A stretch of DNA of 20,034 bases from CAZEPJ01 sp964514105 (GCA_964514105.1 CAZEPJ010000080.1:1-20034); one strand, 5' to 3'. Positions 1 through 7,671 are shown, counted from the first letter of the stretch. Translations and numbers: made by a program. The notes: a model not told the origin generated them from the letters alone.

Positions 1-8
1 TCATCCCA

Positions 9-37
9 TTGAATCCCTTGGGAGGGTGCGATATAAA
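9..37 (+). promoter_or_regulatory. Sigma-70-type promoter for the nucleotidyltransferase/kinase pair
   Basis: A -35-like TTGAAT (9-14) and a -10-like TATAAA (32-37) are separated by 17 bp, an ideal spacing for the housekeeping sigma factor. The predicted start of transcription is near 44, leaving a leader of only about 20 nt before the ATG at 67. It is seen in sequence only; no activity is implied. Confidence 0.55.
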
Positions 38-66
38 AGGCTATTAAGCAGCTCCCGCCGCGGGAT

Positions 67-1089
67 ATGAACATGAAGGCCATGATGCTGGCAGCCGGGC
101 TGGGCACGCGACTCCGCCCCATCACCCAGTACATCCCCAAGCCCATGCTGCCGGTGTTTGGAATCCCCATCATCGAGCACAACCTCCGGCAGCTCAGGGC
201 CCAGGGTATCCGGGAGGTGGTCATCAACCTTCACCACATGCCCGTGCAGATCGTCCAGCATGTCAAGGACGGCGGCCCCCTGGGGCTGAAGGTCCACTAC
301 TCCCTGGAGCCCGCCATCATGGGTACGGCGGGAGGGATCAAGAAGGTGGCGGAGCAGCTTCGGGAAGCGACGTTCTTGGTAATCAATGCCGACACGTACC
401 GGGAGTTTGACGTGGCGGCGCTCCTGGATCACCATCGGGCGGGGGACCGCCTGATCACTTTGCTTCTTCAGGCCAATCCCGGGCTGCCGCGCCATCGGGC
501 CGTGGGCCTGGGTACGCGGGGGGATGTGGTGCGGTTCCTCCACCTGTACGAACAGGGGGGGGATCCCGGCGAGCCGTGCGATTTCCTCGGGGTCCAGGCC
601 GTGGAGCCCGAGGTCCTGGATCTCATCCCGGACGGCCAACCCTGGGAGATGCATCGGGTCTTTCTCCGGCTGCTCAACGCGGGCAGGAGATTGGGAGGGG
701 TGCGCCAGGGCGGATACTGGATGGACCTGGGCACCCTGCAGGGGTACCTGCGCATCCATTGGGATGCCCTGGACGGCAGGTGCCCGGTGCCCATCCCCGC
801 GGTCCAGAAGGAACCCGGGGTCTGGACAGCTCCCGACGTGAAGCTGGAGCCTGGGGCGCGGATCGCGCCTCCGGTGTTCCTGGGAAGCGCCAGCCGGGTG
901 GGAGGGATGGCCCGGGTGGGTCCTCACGCGGTGCTCGGCCCCAACGCCGTGGTGGAGCGGTCCGCAGTGGTGGAGCGCTCCGTCCTGTGGGAGGGAGCGA
1001 GGGTCCCGGGCAGCGTGGTGGTCAGGGACGCGGTCATGGCCCGTGAGTTCCGTGTGGCGTTGCCTCCCACCCAGGGGGAGGCGAAGTGA
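67..1089 (+). CDS. Sugar-phosphate nucleotidyltransferase with C-terminal hexapeptide-repeat domain (MurU/ManC-like)
   Basis: This 340-residue protein should transfer a nucleotidyl group from an NTP to a sugar 1-phosphate in the cytoplasm. The N-terminal Rossmann-like domain carries the nucleotide-binding signature AAGLGTRLRP (residues 9-18), the following KPMLP (25-29), a GTAGGI motif, and the metal-binding Asp in NADT (D109). From about residue 255 the sequence turns into Val/Gly/Ala-rich hexads typical of a left-handed beta-helix. MurU of Pseudomonas is shorter and lacks such a helix, so the substrate is uncertain. The stop overlaps the next gene by 4 bp (GTGA), and that gene encodes a sugar-kinase-like protein. 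Together they resemble the MurU/AmgK cell-wall recycling pair, but a mannose, glucose or heptose substrate is possible. No strong ribosome-binding site precedes 67; an in-frame ATG at 73 is an alternative start. Confidence 0.88.
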   Translation: MNMKAMMLAAGLGTRLRPITQYIPKPMLPVFGIPIIEHNLRQLRAQGIREVVINLHHMPVQIVQHVKDGGPLGLKVHYSLEPAIMGTAGGIKKVAEQLREATFLVINADTYREFDVAALLDHHRAGDRLITLLLQANPGLPRHRAVGLGTRGDVVRFLHLYEQGGDPGEPCDFLGVQAVEPEVLDLIPDGQPWEMHRVFLRLLNAGRRLGGVRQGGYWMDLGTLQGYLRIHWDALDGRCPVPIPAVQKEPGVWTAPDVKLEPGARIAPPVFLGSASRVGGMARVGPHAVLGPNAVVERSAVVERSVLWEGARVPGSVVVRDAVMAREFRVALPPTQGEAK

Positions 1090-2129
1090 CGCGGGCCTTT
1101 CGGGCTTGGGTCGAGGCGCGCTGCGTGGCGCGCTGGGGGGAAGCCCCCGAGGCGTGGGAGACCCTGCCGCCCGACGGCTCCAGCCGGGGCTTTTTCCGGG
1201 TTCAGCGGGGGGCTCGATCCCTGGTCGCTGTGGAGAACCCGGGCCAGCCGGCGGAGAACGACGCGTACTGGCACATCGGGCGACATCTCGCGCGTCGCGG
1301 CGTCCCCGTCCCGACCCTGCACGAGTATGCGCGGGAAGAAGGATGGCTGCTCCTGGAGGACCTCGGCGGCCGGAGCCTCCAGGGGGCTGTGCAATCCGCT
1401 GCGGGGCCGGAGGAGGTGTCGGCCCTGTACGGGCCGGTCCTGGACGCCCTCGTCCTCTTGCAGCTTCGCGGATGCGAGGGCTTCGACGGAGGCTGGTGCC
1501 ACCAGGGCGCCCGGTACGACCGGGCTGTCATGCTGGAGCGCGAGTCGGGCTACTTCCTGGATGCCTTTCTCAATGGATACGCTGGGATCGGCGCCTCGGC
1601 GAGTCTCCACGAAGAATTGCGGGCTCTGGCGGATCTCGCCGGCCGGGCCCCCGGCGGCTTTCTGCTCCATCGGGACTTCCAGTCGCGAAACCTCCTCCTT
1701 CCCGCTTTGGACCGACCCCGCATCATCGACTTCCAGGGGGCCCGCTGGGGCCCTCTCCAGTACGATGTGGCCGCCCTGGTCATGGATCCCTACGTGGACT
1801 TGTCGCAGGGCGTTCGCCGCCGGGTCCTGGAGGCGTACCTGGATCGACTGGAGACGTCCGGGGCCATGTCCCCGGATCAGTTCATGGCCCACTACCCCGC
1901 CGTCGCCCTGCATCGCAACCTCCAGATCCTGGGGGCCTTCGCCTTCCTGGGCCGGGTGAGACACAAGCCCTTCTTCCTGCAGTGGATCCCCCGGGCCCTG
2001 GGTCACCTTCGCCGGCTGCTCGCCGGACACCCGGAGTGGCGCTGCCCCCGACTCACTGAGCGGGTCGAGGAGGCATGGGAGCGGGTGGGGGAGGGCTCAG
2101 GCGAATCCACAGCAGGGTGGCCCCGGTGA
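1086..2129 (+). CDS. Aminoglycoside-phosphotransferase-family kinase (AmgK-like sugar kinase)
   Basis: This 347-residue protein has the APH/choline-kinase fold and probably phosphorylates a small hydroxyl substrate, most likely an amino sugar. The catalytic loop reads HRDFQSRN (195-202), with the Asp as predicted catalytic base. The metal-binding segment is IIDFQGARWGPLQYD (D215), placed as in the family. A hinge-like LLLEDLGG lies in the N-lobe. GTG at 1086 overlaps the stop of the nucleotidyltransferase, suggesting translational coupling. In Pseudomonas, AmgK makes MurNAc/GlcNAc 1-phosphate and MurU converts the former to UDP-MurNAc; the gene pair here suggests an equivalent two-step activation. 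That function is inferred, because the fold also covers antibiotic and homoserine kinases. The last 77 bp overlap the 3' end of the opposing gene. Confidence 0.85.
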   Translation: MTRAFRAWVEARCVARWGEAPEAWETLPPDGSSRGFFRVQRGARSLVAVENPGQPAENDAYWHIGRHLARRGVPVPTLHEYAREEGWLLLEDLGGRSLQGAVQSAAGPEEVSALYGPVLDALVLLQLRGCEGFDGGWCHQGARYDRAVMLERESGYFLDAFLNGYAGIGASASLHEELRALADLAGRAPGGFLLHRDFQSRNLLLPALDRPRIIDFQGARWGPLQYDVAALVMDPYVDLSQGVRRRVLEAYLDRLETSGAMSPDQFMAHYPAVALHRNLQILGAFAFLGRVRHKPFFLQWIPRALGHLRRLLAGHPEWRCPRLTERVEEAWERVGEGSGESTAGWPR

Positions 2130-2835
2130 CCGCCACCGGCAGGAGCAGGAGGTTCAGCAGGGGGACCAAGAGCATGAGGGAGGAGGCCGCCCCGAAGCCC
2201 AGACTGGCCCACCGGTGGGACCAGATGCAGGCCCACCTGGCCCGGAACCGTGGCCGATGTCGAATCAGGTAGTAGTCCCCGAACTCCAGGGCCAGGAACA
2301 GAAGGGTCCAGACCCCGCTCGCCACGGTGTAGATGACGGCCCCGGCTCCAGGAATGAGGTTCCAGAGGAGGAGGAGCAGGGCCACGGCCAGATAAGACGC
2401 CAGGGCCTTGAGGGACTCCAGCACCGAGCGCCCCACGGCCGCCACCTGTCGGGCCAGGGGCGGCGCCGGGGGCGGCGGAATCCCCCGGGTCATGGCCTCC
2501 ACCCGCTCGGAGAGGATGTCGTTGAACGGGCCGGCGATGGCGTTGCCCACCACGGTGAAGGCCAGGAAAAACAGGACGAGGATCAAGGCCGACCCCAGCG
2601 CCCAGAGCAGGACGCTCAGGACCGCCCAGTACCACGCATCGCCCGACGGCAGCAGCAGCGTGATGAGCTTGGAGAACTGGGTCGCGAAGAGGGCCCCCAG
2701 CCCCGAGAAGACAAGCGCGTTGATGATCACGGGGATCCACACGAGCTTCCACAGGGCCCGATGCCGCCAGAGGAACGTCAACCCCCGCAAGGGCGCTCGA
2801 AAACCGTCCAGAAAGGAAAGGACGAAGAACCCCAT
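2053..2835 (-). CDS. EI24/CysZ-family membrane protein
   Basis: This 260-residue integral membrane protein belongs to the EI24-domain family (COG2981), which includes the E. coli sulfate transporter CysZ. Hydrophobic segments occur near residues 31-50, 69-98, 145-185 and 220-245. Family-type features include GPFNDILSERVE after the second segment, LIPGAGA in the third, and a C-terminal NLLLLPVAVTGATLLW. The ATG at 2835 was chosen because GGAGG sits 9 nt upstream; an upstream in-frame extension would lack this. No cysteine biosynthesis genes are nearby, so sulfate transport cannot be assumed. Many distant members sit beside unrelated housekeeping genes. The gene converges with and overlaps the kinase gene by 77 bp. 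Confidence 0.8.
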   Translation of the reverse strand: MGFFVLSFLDGFRAPLRGLTFLWRHRALWKLVWIPVIINALVFSGLGALFATQFSKLITLLLPSGDAWYWAVLSVLLWALGSALILVLFFLAFTVVGNAIAGPFNDILSERVEAMTRGIPPPPAPPLARQVAAVGRSVLESLKALASYLAVALLLLLWNLIPGAGAVIYTVASGVWTLLFLALEFGDYYLIRHRPRFRARWACIWSHRWASLGFGAASSLMLLVPLLNLLLLPVAVTGATLLWIRLSPPPPAPMPPRPAQ

Positions 2836-2918
2836 CACCCATGACCTCCGCCCAAGGCATTCTCTCCTCACTTCTATCTGCGGGGCCATGCCCTGTCAAG
2901 CCCGCCCGGGCGGCGTCC

Positions 2919-2946
2919 TTGACGTACCGGGCCTTTGTTGTATAAT
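2919..2946 (+). promoter_or_regulatory. Strong sigma-70-type promoter of greA
   Basis: The -35 box TTGACG (2919-2924) and a perfect -10 box TATAAT (2941-2946) are 16 bp apart. Transcription would start near 2953, about 75 nt before the greA start codon. A terminator-like hairpin lies in between. Confidence 0.8.
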
Positions 2947-2967
2947 CCGTCTGGTTGACAAGGGGAA

Positions 2968-3001
2968 CGAGGGGCCAGGAAGTCTCTGGCCCCTCGCTTT
3001 T
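2968..3001 (+). terminator. Intrinsic terminator inside the greA leader
   Basis: An uninterrupted 11-bp stem (2968-2978 with 2986-2996) closes a 7-nt loop and is followed by CTTTT (2997-3001). This is the classic form of a factor-independent terminator. It lies downstream of the greA promoter and upstream of the greA ribosome-binding site. It should cut much of the transcription short, leaving an RNA of roughly 45-50 nt. The alternative, that it ends an upstream plus-strand transcript, is unlikely because the upstream gene runs on the minus strand. Confidence 0.8.
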
Positions 3002-3028
3002 CATCGCGCGAGCCCTGGAGGTTGGCCC

Positions 3029-3499
3029 ATGGAGGGCGTGCCCATCACCAAGGACGGATACGATCGCCTCTACCGAGAGCTGGAGCAGCTGCGCACCGTG
3101 GAGCTGCAGAAGACAGCGGGACAGATCCAGCGGGCTCGAGAGTACGGGGACATCTCCGAGAACGCCGAATACGCCGCGGCCAAGGAGCAGCAGGCCTTCA
3201 TCAACGGCCGCATCCAGAAGCTTCAGGACATGTTGGCCACGGCCAAGATCGTCCCCACGGACAACCTGCCCCATGATCGGGTGGTCTTCGGGGCCCGGGT
3301 CAAGGTCCAGGAGCTGGACTCGGACAAGATCGGCGTGTACCGCCTCGTGGGTCCTTACGAATCGGCCCCGGAAAAGGGGCTCCTCTCGGTCACATCCCCA
3401 ATTGGCCGCGCCCTCATCGGCAAGGAAGAGGGCGACGTGGTCGAGCTCAAGACCCCCAGCGGGGTGAAAGAGCTGGAGGTCCTCGAGATCCTCGCGTGA
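3029..3499 (+). CDS. greA: Transcription elongation factor GreA
   Basis: The 156-residue protein matches GreA in length (158 in E. coli) and domain order. The N-terminal coiled coil (about 1-76) contains DISENAEYAAAKEQQ, whose acidic tip stimulates RNA cleavage by backtracked RNA polymerase. The C-terminal FKBP-like domain carries the hallmark SPIGRALIGKEEGD. The ATG at 3029 has GGAG 8 nt upstream. The gene appears to be transcribed alone from a strong promoter, with a terminator in its leader that would limit expression. A short GC-rich inverted repeat follows the gene, but it has no T run. Confidence 0.97.
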   Translation: MEGVPITKDGYDRLYRELEQLRTVELQKTAGQIQRAREYGDISENAEYAAAKEQQAFINGRIQKLQDMLATAKIVPTDNLPHDRVVFGARVKVQELDSDKIGVYRLVGPYESAPEKGLLSVTSPIGRALIGKEEGDVVELKTPSGVKELEVLEILA

Positions 3500-3555
3500 C
3501 CCGGGAGCCTGCGCGGAGCGTTTTTCGCCTCCGGGGGAGCTGCCCGATGCGGGCG

Positions 3556-3593
3556 GGCACGGAAGGTGCGCCCCGACGCGGCGCCCTCGTGCC
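3556..3593 (+). repeat. GC-rich inverted repeat downstream of greA
   Basis: GGCACG (3556-3561) pairs with CGTGCC (3588-3593), and GCGCC (3568-3572) with GGCGC (3580-3584), giving a two-part hairpin in the greA-gdh gap. There is no T run, so a terminator function is doubtful. Confidence 0.35.
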
Positions 3594-3599
3594 ATCCCC

Positions 3600-3628
3600 T
3601 TCCATTGGCTGCACCGGACGACTATAAT
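3600..3628 (+). promoter_or_regulatory. Promoter of gdh
   Basis: A perfect -10 box TATAAT lies at 3623-3628. At a 17-bp spacing upstream only a weak -35-like TTCCAT (3600-3605) is present. The 14 bases from the -10 box onward differ by one base from those of the greA promoter. The leader contains a small hairpin (3661-3673) before the ribosome-binding site. Confidence 0.6.
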
Positions 3629-3698
3629 CCGTGTGGCTCACCTGAACTCACGGCGCTGAGCGTGCGAGGCACGTAAAACCTTCTGAAAAGGAGATTCC

Positions 3699-4949
3699 AT
3701 GGAAGAGCGACTGAATCCCTTCCGGATCGCGCAGCAGCAGCTGGACACCGCAGCGGAGAAGCTCGGCCTGGAGCCTGCAACCCATGAGTTCCTGCGGTGG
3801 CCCATGCAGGAGATCAAGGTGATCCTGCCCGTTAAGATGGACGACGGCACCACCCGCATCTTCCATGCGTTCCGAATCCAGTACAACACGGCCCGGGGGC
3901 CCGCCAAGGGCGGTATCCGATGGCATCCCGACGAGACCATCGATACAGTGCGGGCCCTGGCCGCCTGGATGACCTGGAAGACCTCGGTGGTGGACATCCC
4001 CCTGGGAGGCGGCAAGGGCGGAGTGGTCTGCAATCCCAAGGAGCTGTCGGAGACCGAGAAGGAGCGGCTGGCCCGGGCATACGTCCGGGCCATCGGCAGG
4101 ACTCTGGGCGTGACCAAGGACGTCCCGGCCCCCGACGTGTACACCACCCCCCAGATCATGGCCTGGATGATGGACGAATTCGAGACCCTCACGGGCGAGC
4201 GGCACCCCGGGGTCATCACGGGAAAACCCCTTTCCCTGGGAGGCTCGCAAGGCCGGGGGGACGCCACGGCCCGGGGGGGCATCTACGTCACCCGCGAGGC
4301 GGCCAAGGCCCTGGGGGTCGATCTTCAAGGAAAGACAATGGCCATCCAGGGATTCGGCAACGCCGGGCAGTTCGGCGCCCTCCTGGGAGCGCAGATCCTG
4401 GGGCTCAAGCTCGTTGCGGCGTCCGATTCCAAAGGCGGGGTCTATTGCGCCAAGGGCATGGACGCTAGGGCGCTAGTGGACTACAAGCTTCGCAAGGACA
4501 CCCTCCAGGGTTTTCCCGGGGCCGAGGCCGTAAGCAACGAGGAACTCCTCCAGCTGGACGTCACCGTGCTGTTCCCCTCCGCCCTGGAGAACGTCATCAC
4601 CAAGGAGAACGCCGCCAAGGTGCGCTGCAGGATCCTTTGCGAACTGGCCAACGGGCCCACCACACCCGAGGCCGATGAGATCCTCCACGACAAGGGGGTC
4701 TTCGTCCTCCCCGACTTCCTGGCCAACGCCGGGGGCGTGACCGTCTCGTACTTTGAACAGGTCCAGAACACGTACAATTTCTACTGGGAGCTTCGGGACA
4801 TCCACCAGCGCCTGGACGACAAGATGAGCAACGCCTTTCGCGGTGTGCACGAGATGTGCCAGCGGGAGAAGATCAACATGCGACAGGCGGCCTACCTGGT
4901 GGCTGTGGCCCGTGTCGCCGAGGCTTGCAGGCTCAGGGGCTGGGTCTGA
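3699..4949 (+). CDS. gdhA: Glutamate dehydrogenase
   Basis: This 416-residue enzyme interconverts glutamate and 2-oxoglutarate plus ammonia using NAD(P)H. The substrate domain comes first. K70 (in KGGIRWHP), K94 and catalytic K106 (in GGGKGG), and D146 (in DVPAPD), align in spacing with K89, K113, K125 and D165 of the Clostridium symbiosum enzyme. The Rossmann cofactor domain has GFGNAG (218-223) and an acidic residue in AASDSKGG at the end of the second strand. This hints at NAD(H) use or dual specificity, but it does not prove it. AAGGAG lies a few bases before the ATG. A dikinase-like gene follows after 33 bp, probably in the same transcript. The length is typical of the small hexameric class. 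Confidence 0.96.
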   Translation: MEERLNPFRIAQQQLDTAAEKLGLEPATHEFLRWPMQEIKVILPVKMDDGTTRIFHAFRIQYNTARGPAKGGIRWHPDETIDTVRALAAWMTWKTSVVDIPLGGGKGGVVCNPKELSETEKERLARAYVRAIGRTLGVTKDVPAPDVYTTPQIMAWMMDEFETLTGERHPGVITGKPLSLGGSQGRGDATARGGIYVTREAAKALGVDLQGKTMAIQGFGNAGQFGALLGAQILGLKLVAASDSKGGVYCAKGMDARALVDYKLRKDTLQGFPGAEAVSNEELLQLDVTVLFPSALENVITKENAAKVRCRILCELANGPTTPEADEILHDKGVFVLPDFLANAGGVTVSYFEQVQNTYNFYWELRDIHQRLDDKMSNAFRGVHEMCQREKINMRQAAYLVAVARVAEACRLRGWV

Positions 4950-4982
4950 GGCAGGGGGGCATCCCCCGATGGGACGGCGCGC

Positions 4983-7280
4983 ATGGATCTGGTCCGCACG
5001 TATCTCATGTACCAACAGATGATGGCCTACCCCAAGTTGGTCCCTGAGATGCGGAAGATCTTCCTCCAGGCCCTGGTCGACCGGGGCATCACCACGCCCG
5101 AAGCCATCGACGCCGAAGCCCGTTCCAAGGTGGGGCAGATCGATCCGTCCGCCGGGCCCGATGCCCTGGAGGCCCATCGGGGCGCCCTCATCGACCTCTA
5201 TTTCGCCAGCCATTTCAGCGACGAAGAGATCACCAGCCACATCAATCTGGCGCGCAAGATGGACCGGTTCAAGGTCCTGAACCGGGTGGTCAACATGGAA
5301 AGCGCCACTTCGCTCCAGATCAAGAGGGCCCTCAAGACGTTCTGTGAGGTCCCCGAGGGAGACCTGTATGTCCCCCCCAACGAGGCCATCGGGACTCGTG
5401 TGGCCCTCATCAACCATTTCATCTCCAACCAGCTCCCTTTCATCTCCATCGCCAAGAACCACATCACCATCCGGGACATCGACGACTTATGCGACCAGTC
5501 GTATTGGAGCCGCCGGCGCTCGGGGCGAATCGGTGGCAAGGCCGCCGGCATGCTCCTGGCTTACAAGATCATTCTGCCCCGCCTTGCCCGCCGGGACCCG
5601 GAACTGGAAAAACTCATCACCATTCCCGAGTCCTTCTACTTCAACTCGGGCATCTTCTCCGACTTCCTGGACTACAACGAGCTTCACGGCTTCCATAGCC
5701 AGAAGTACAAGAGTCGGGAGGCCATCGAGGAGGAGTACAAGCATATCGGGCAGCTCTTCGAGCGGGCCTCGTTCCCCCCGGACGTGGTGGAGCAGTTCCG
5801 GGCGTTCCTGGATAAGGTGGGAGAACACCCCCTGATCCTGCGTTCCTCCAGCTTTCTCGAGGACAACTTCGGCTATGCCTTCTCCGGGAAATACGACTCG
5901 GTCTTCCTGACCAACCAGGGGGACCCTGAGGCCCGACTGAAGGAGTTCATCTGGGGCCTCAAGAGGGTCCACATGAGCACCTTCGGCCCCGCCCCTATCC
6001 TGTACCGCCAGGACCACAACTTCCTGGACTTCGACGAGAAGATGAGCGTCCTGGTCCAGAAAGTGGCCGGGCGGCGCTTCGGGGACTACTTTTTCCCCTT
6101 CGCCGCCGGGGTGGCGTATTCGCGCAACACCTACCGCTGGACCCCCCGCATTCGCATGGAAGACGGGCTGGTCCGCCTGGTCCTGGGCCTGGGCACCCGG
6201 GCCGTGGACCGCACGGCCAGGGACTATCCCCGCATGGTGGCCCTCAGCCACCCGCTGCTCAGGCCCGAGGGGGGGGCCGAGCAGATCCGGAAGTACTCCC
6301 AGAAGATGATGGACGTCTTGAACCTCCGGTCGGGGCGACTGGAGACGGTCTCCTTCATCGACCTCCTGCAGGCAGTGCAGCATCCGGAGATCTCCCAGGC
6401 CGTCTCCCTCGTGGAGGACGGCCATCTTTCCTCGCCCATGTTCCGGGGCCAGACGTTCGATCCGCGCAGGAGCTGCGTCACGTTCCAGAACTTCCTGAGC
6501 CGAACCCCGTTCGTCAACCTCATGCGGCGCATCCTGAGCCGGCTGGAGGAGGCCTACGGCAGGCCCGTGGACATCGAATTCGCGTGGGACGACGGGCGGC
6601 TCTACCTGCTCCAGTGCCGCACTTTGTCCCTGCAGCAGGACGTGGGGCGGGTCTTCATCCCGGAGCACCTGGCACCTGAACAGATCCTCTTCACCAACGA
6701 CCGGGGGGTCTCCAACGGTGCCGTCTCCGACATCGAGTACATCATATACGTGGACCCCAGGGCGTACGGCAGGCTGGGGACGTATGAGGAGAAGCTGCGG
6801 GTGGGGCGGGCGGTCAGCCGGCTCAACCGCGTGCTGGAAGGAAAGCGGTTTGCGCTCTTCGGCCCAGGCCGATGGGGAAGCAACGACATCAACCTGGGCG
6901 TCCGGGTGGGGTACGAGGACATCAATCGAACCACCATCCTGGCCGAGATCGCCTTCGAGGAAAGGGGGGCGACCCCGGAGGTGTCCTTCGGTACCCACTT
7001 CTTCAATGACCTGGTGGAGGCCCGGATCATGCCCATGGCGATCTTCCCGGACCAGGAAGGGACCGTCTTCCGGGAGGAGCGCTTCCTCCAGCCCTCCAAC
7101 GCCCTGCCGGCACTGCTCCCCGAGTTCGCGGACTGCGGCCCAACGGTGCGCGTGCTCCATGTGCCGGCCTGTTTCGACGGCCGGTTTCTTCACGTATACC
7201 AGGACGCCGAGAGCCAGCGGGGAGTGGGTTTCTTCGCCCTGCCTTCGCGGGATCGCCGGGACGAATCCTCGGGGAAGTGA
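4983..7280 (+). CDS. PEP/pyruvate-binding-domain protein (truncated dikinase architecture) with unknown C-terminal domain
   Basis: This 765-residue protein has the N-terminal ATP-binding domain of pyruvate phosphate/water dikinases. The segments seen are GGKAAG (K186), LRSSSFLEDN (R287) followed by FSGKYDSVF, and a closing DIEFAWDDGRLYLLQCRT (E532, R546). About 165 residues of unassigned helical sequence precede it. After residue 550 comes a domain I do not recognise, with GPGRWGS (627-633). I see no TSHAAI-type phosphohistidine swivelling domain and no PEP-binding TIM barrel, so the complete dikinase reaction cannot occur in this chain alone. Similar proteins are annotated only as PEP/pyruvate-binding in deltaproteobacteria. 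It follows gdh by 33 bp with a weak ribosome-binding site. The real substrate is unknown. Confidence 0.85.
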   Translation: MDLVRTYLMYQQMMAYPKLVPEMRKIFLQALVDRGITTPEAIDAEARSKVGQIDPSAGPDALEAHRGALIDLYFASHFSDEEITSHINLARKMDRFKVLNRVVNMESATSLQIKRALKTFCEVPEGDLYVPPNEAIGTRVALINHFISNQLPFISIAKNHITIRDIDDLCDQSYWSRRRSGRIGGKAAGMLLAYKIILPRLARRDPELEKLITIPESFYFNSGIFSDFLDYNELHGFHSQKYKSREAIEEEYKHIGQLFERASFPPDVVEQFRAFLDKVGEHPLILRSSSFLEDNFGYAFSGKYDSVFLTNQGDPEARLKEFIWGLKRVHMSTFGPAPILYRQDHNFLDFDEKMSVLVQKVAGRRFGDYFFPFAAGVAYSRNTYRWTPRIRMEDGLVRLVLGLGTRAVDRTARDYPRMVALSHPLLRPEGGAEQIRKYSQKMMDVLNLRSGRLETVSFIDLLQAVQHPEISQAVSLVEDGHLSSPMFRGQTFDPRRSCVTFQNFLSRTPFVNLMRRILSRLEEAYGRPVDIEFAWDDGRLYLLQCRTLSLQQDVGRVFIPEHLAPEQILFTNDRGVSNGAVSDIEYIIYVDPRAYGRLGTYEEKLRVGRAVSRLNRVLEGKRFALFGPGRWGSNDINLGVRVGYEDINRTTILAEIAFEERGATPEVSFGTHFFNDLVEARIMPMAIFPDQEGTVFREERFLQPSNALPALLPEFADCGPTVRVLHVPACFDGRFLHVYQDAESQRGVGFFALPSRDRRDESSGK

Positions 7281-7285
7281 CCCTG

Positions 7286-7314
7286 TTGACTTTCCGGGGG
7301 AAGACCCCTAAGGT
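7286..7314 (+). promoter_or_regulatory. Candidate promoter of small membrane protein gene
   Basis: TTGACT (7286-7291) and TAAGGT (7309-7314) are 17 bp apart. The -10 match is weak, but it keeps the important first, second and last bases. Confidence 0.35.
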
Positions 7315-7359
7315 TGACCCTTGAGCGAAGGCGATCAGAAGTACGGGGGGAGGTGCGAG

Positions 7360-7653
7360 ATGGCGATCCTGATCGGAGGGATCATCGCGGCCGTTATCGG
7401 GGCCGTATGGCTGGTCCTCTGGTGGTGCCCGTTCCTGGAACTACTGGCCGGTATCGTGCCCGTGGTACTGATCCTCGGCGGGGCCATGGCCGTCTATTTC
7501 GGCATCGACGAGATCCGTTTCCCGCCTCCCCAGGCACCGCCGGCGCCCGAGCCCAAGGAGACCGCCGCGGCCCGGCCCGAGGCACCGGAACAAACGCCCC
7601 CGGCCCCGGTGGCCGAGGGGGACCAAGGGGAGGGCCCGGACCGCGCGCCGTGA
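7360..7653 (+). CDS. Small two-helix membrane protein of unknown function
   Basis: I do not recognise this 97-residue protein. It begins almost directly with hydrophobic sequence forming two probable transmembrane helices (about residues 2-22 and 26-48), separated by a short turn containing WWCPF. A tail of about 45 residues rich in Pro, Ala and Glu follows, probably disordered. The ATG at 7360 was chosen over an upstream in-frame TTG at 7321 because GGGAGG lies 6 nt before it. The gene is 79 bp downstream of the dikinase-like gene, with a possible promoter of its own. It converges with another small membrane protein gene 18 bp away. Confidence 0.7.
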   Translation: MAILIGGIIAAVIGAVWLVLWWCPFLELLAGIVPVVLILGGAMAVYFGIDEIRFPPPQAPPAPEPKETAAARPEAPEQTPPAPVAEGDQGEGPDRAP

Positions 7654-7671
7654 GGCGAGAGTGGCCAGGGG

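Noticed and set aside
1..927. Minus-strand frame of 308 codons opposite the nucleotidyltransferase
   Set aside because: The plus strand encodes a clear nucleotidyltransferase; the minus frame is a composition artefact.
2408..3028. N-terminal extension of greA by about 207 codons
   Set aside because: The extension runs antisense to the EI24-family gene and through the greA promoter and leader terminator. GreA has its normal length from the ATG at 3029.
5487..7193. Long open frame on the minus strand (568 codons) opposite the dikinase-like gene
   Set aside because: It is a mirror frame caused by high GC content. The plus-strand frame has recognisable motifs; the minus frame has none and is of low complexity (His/Pro/Gly/Leu-rich).
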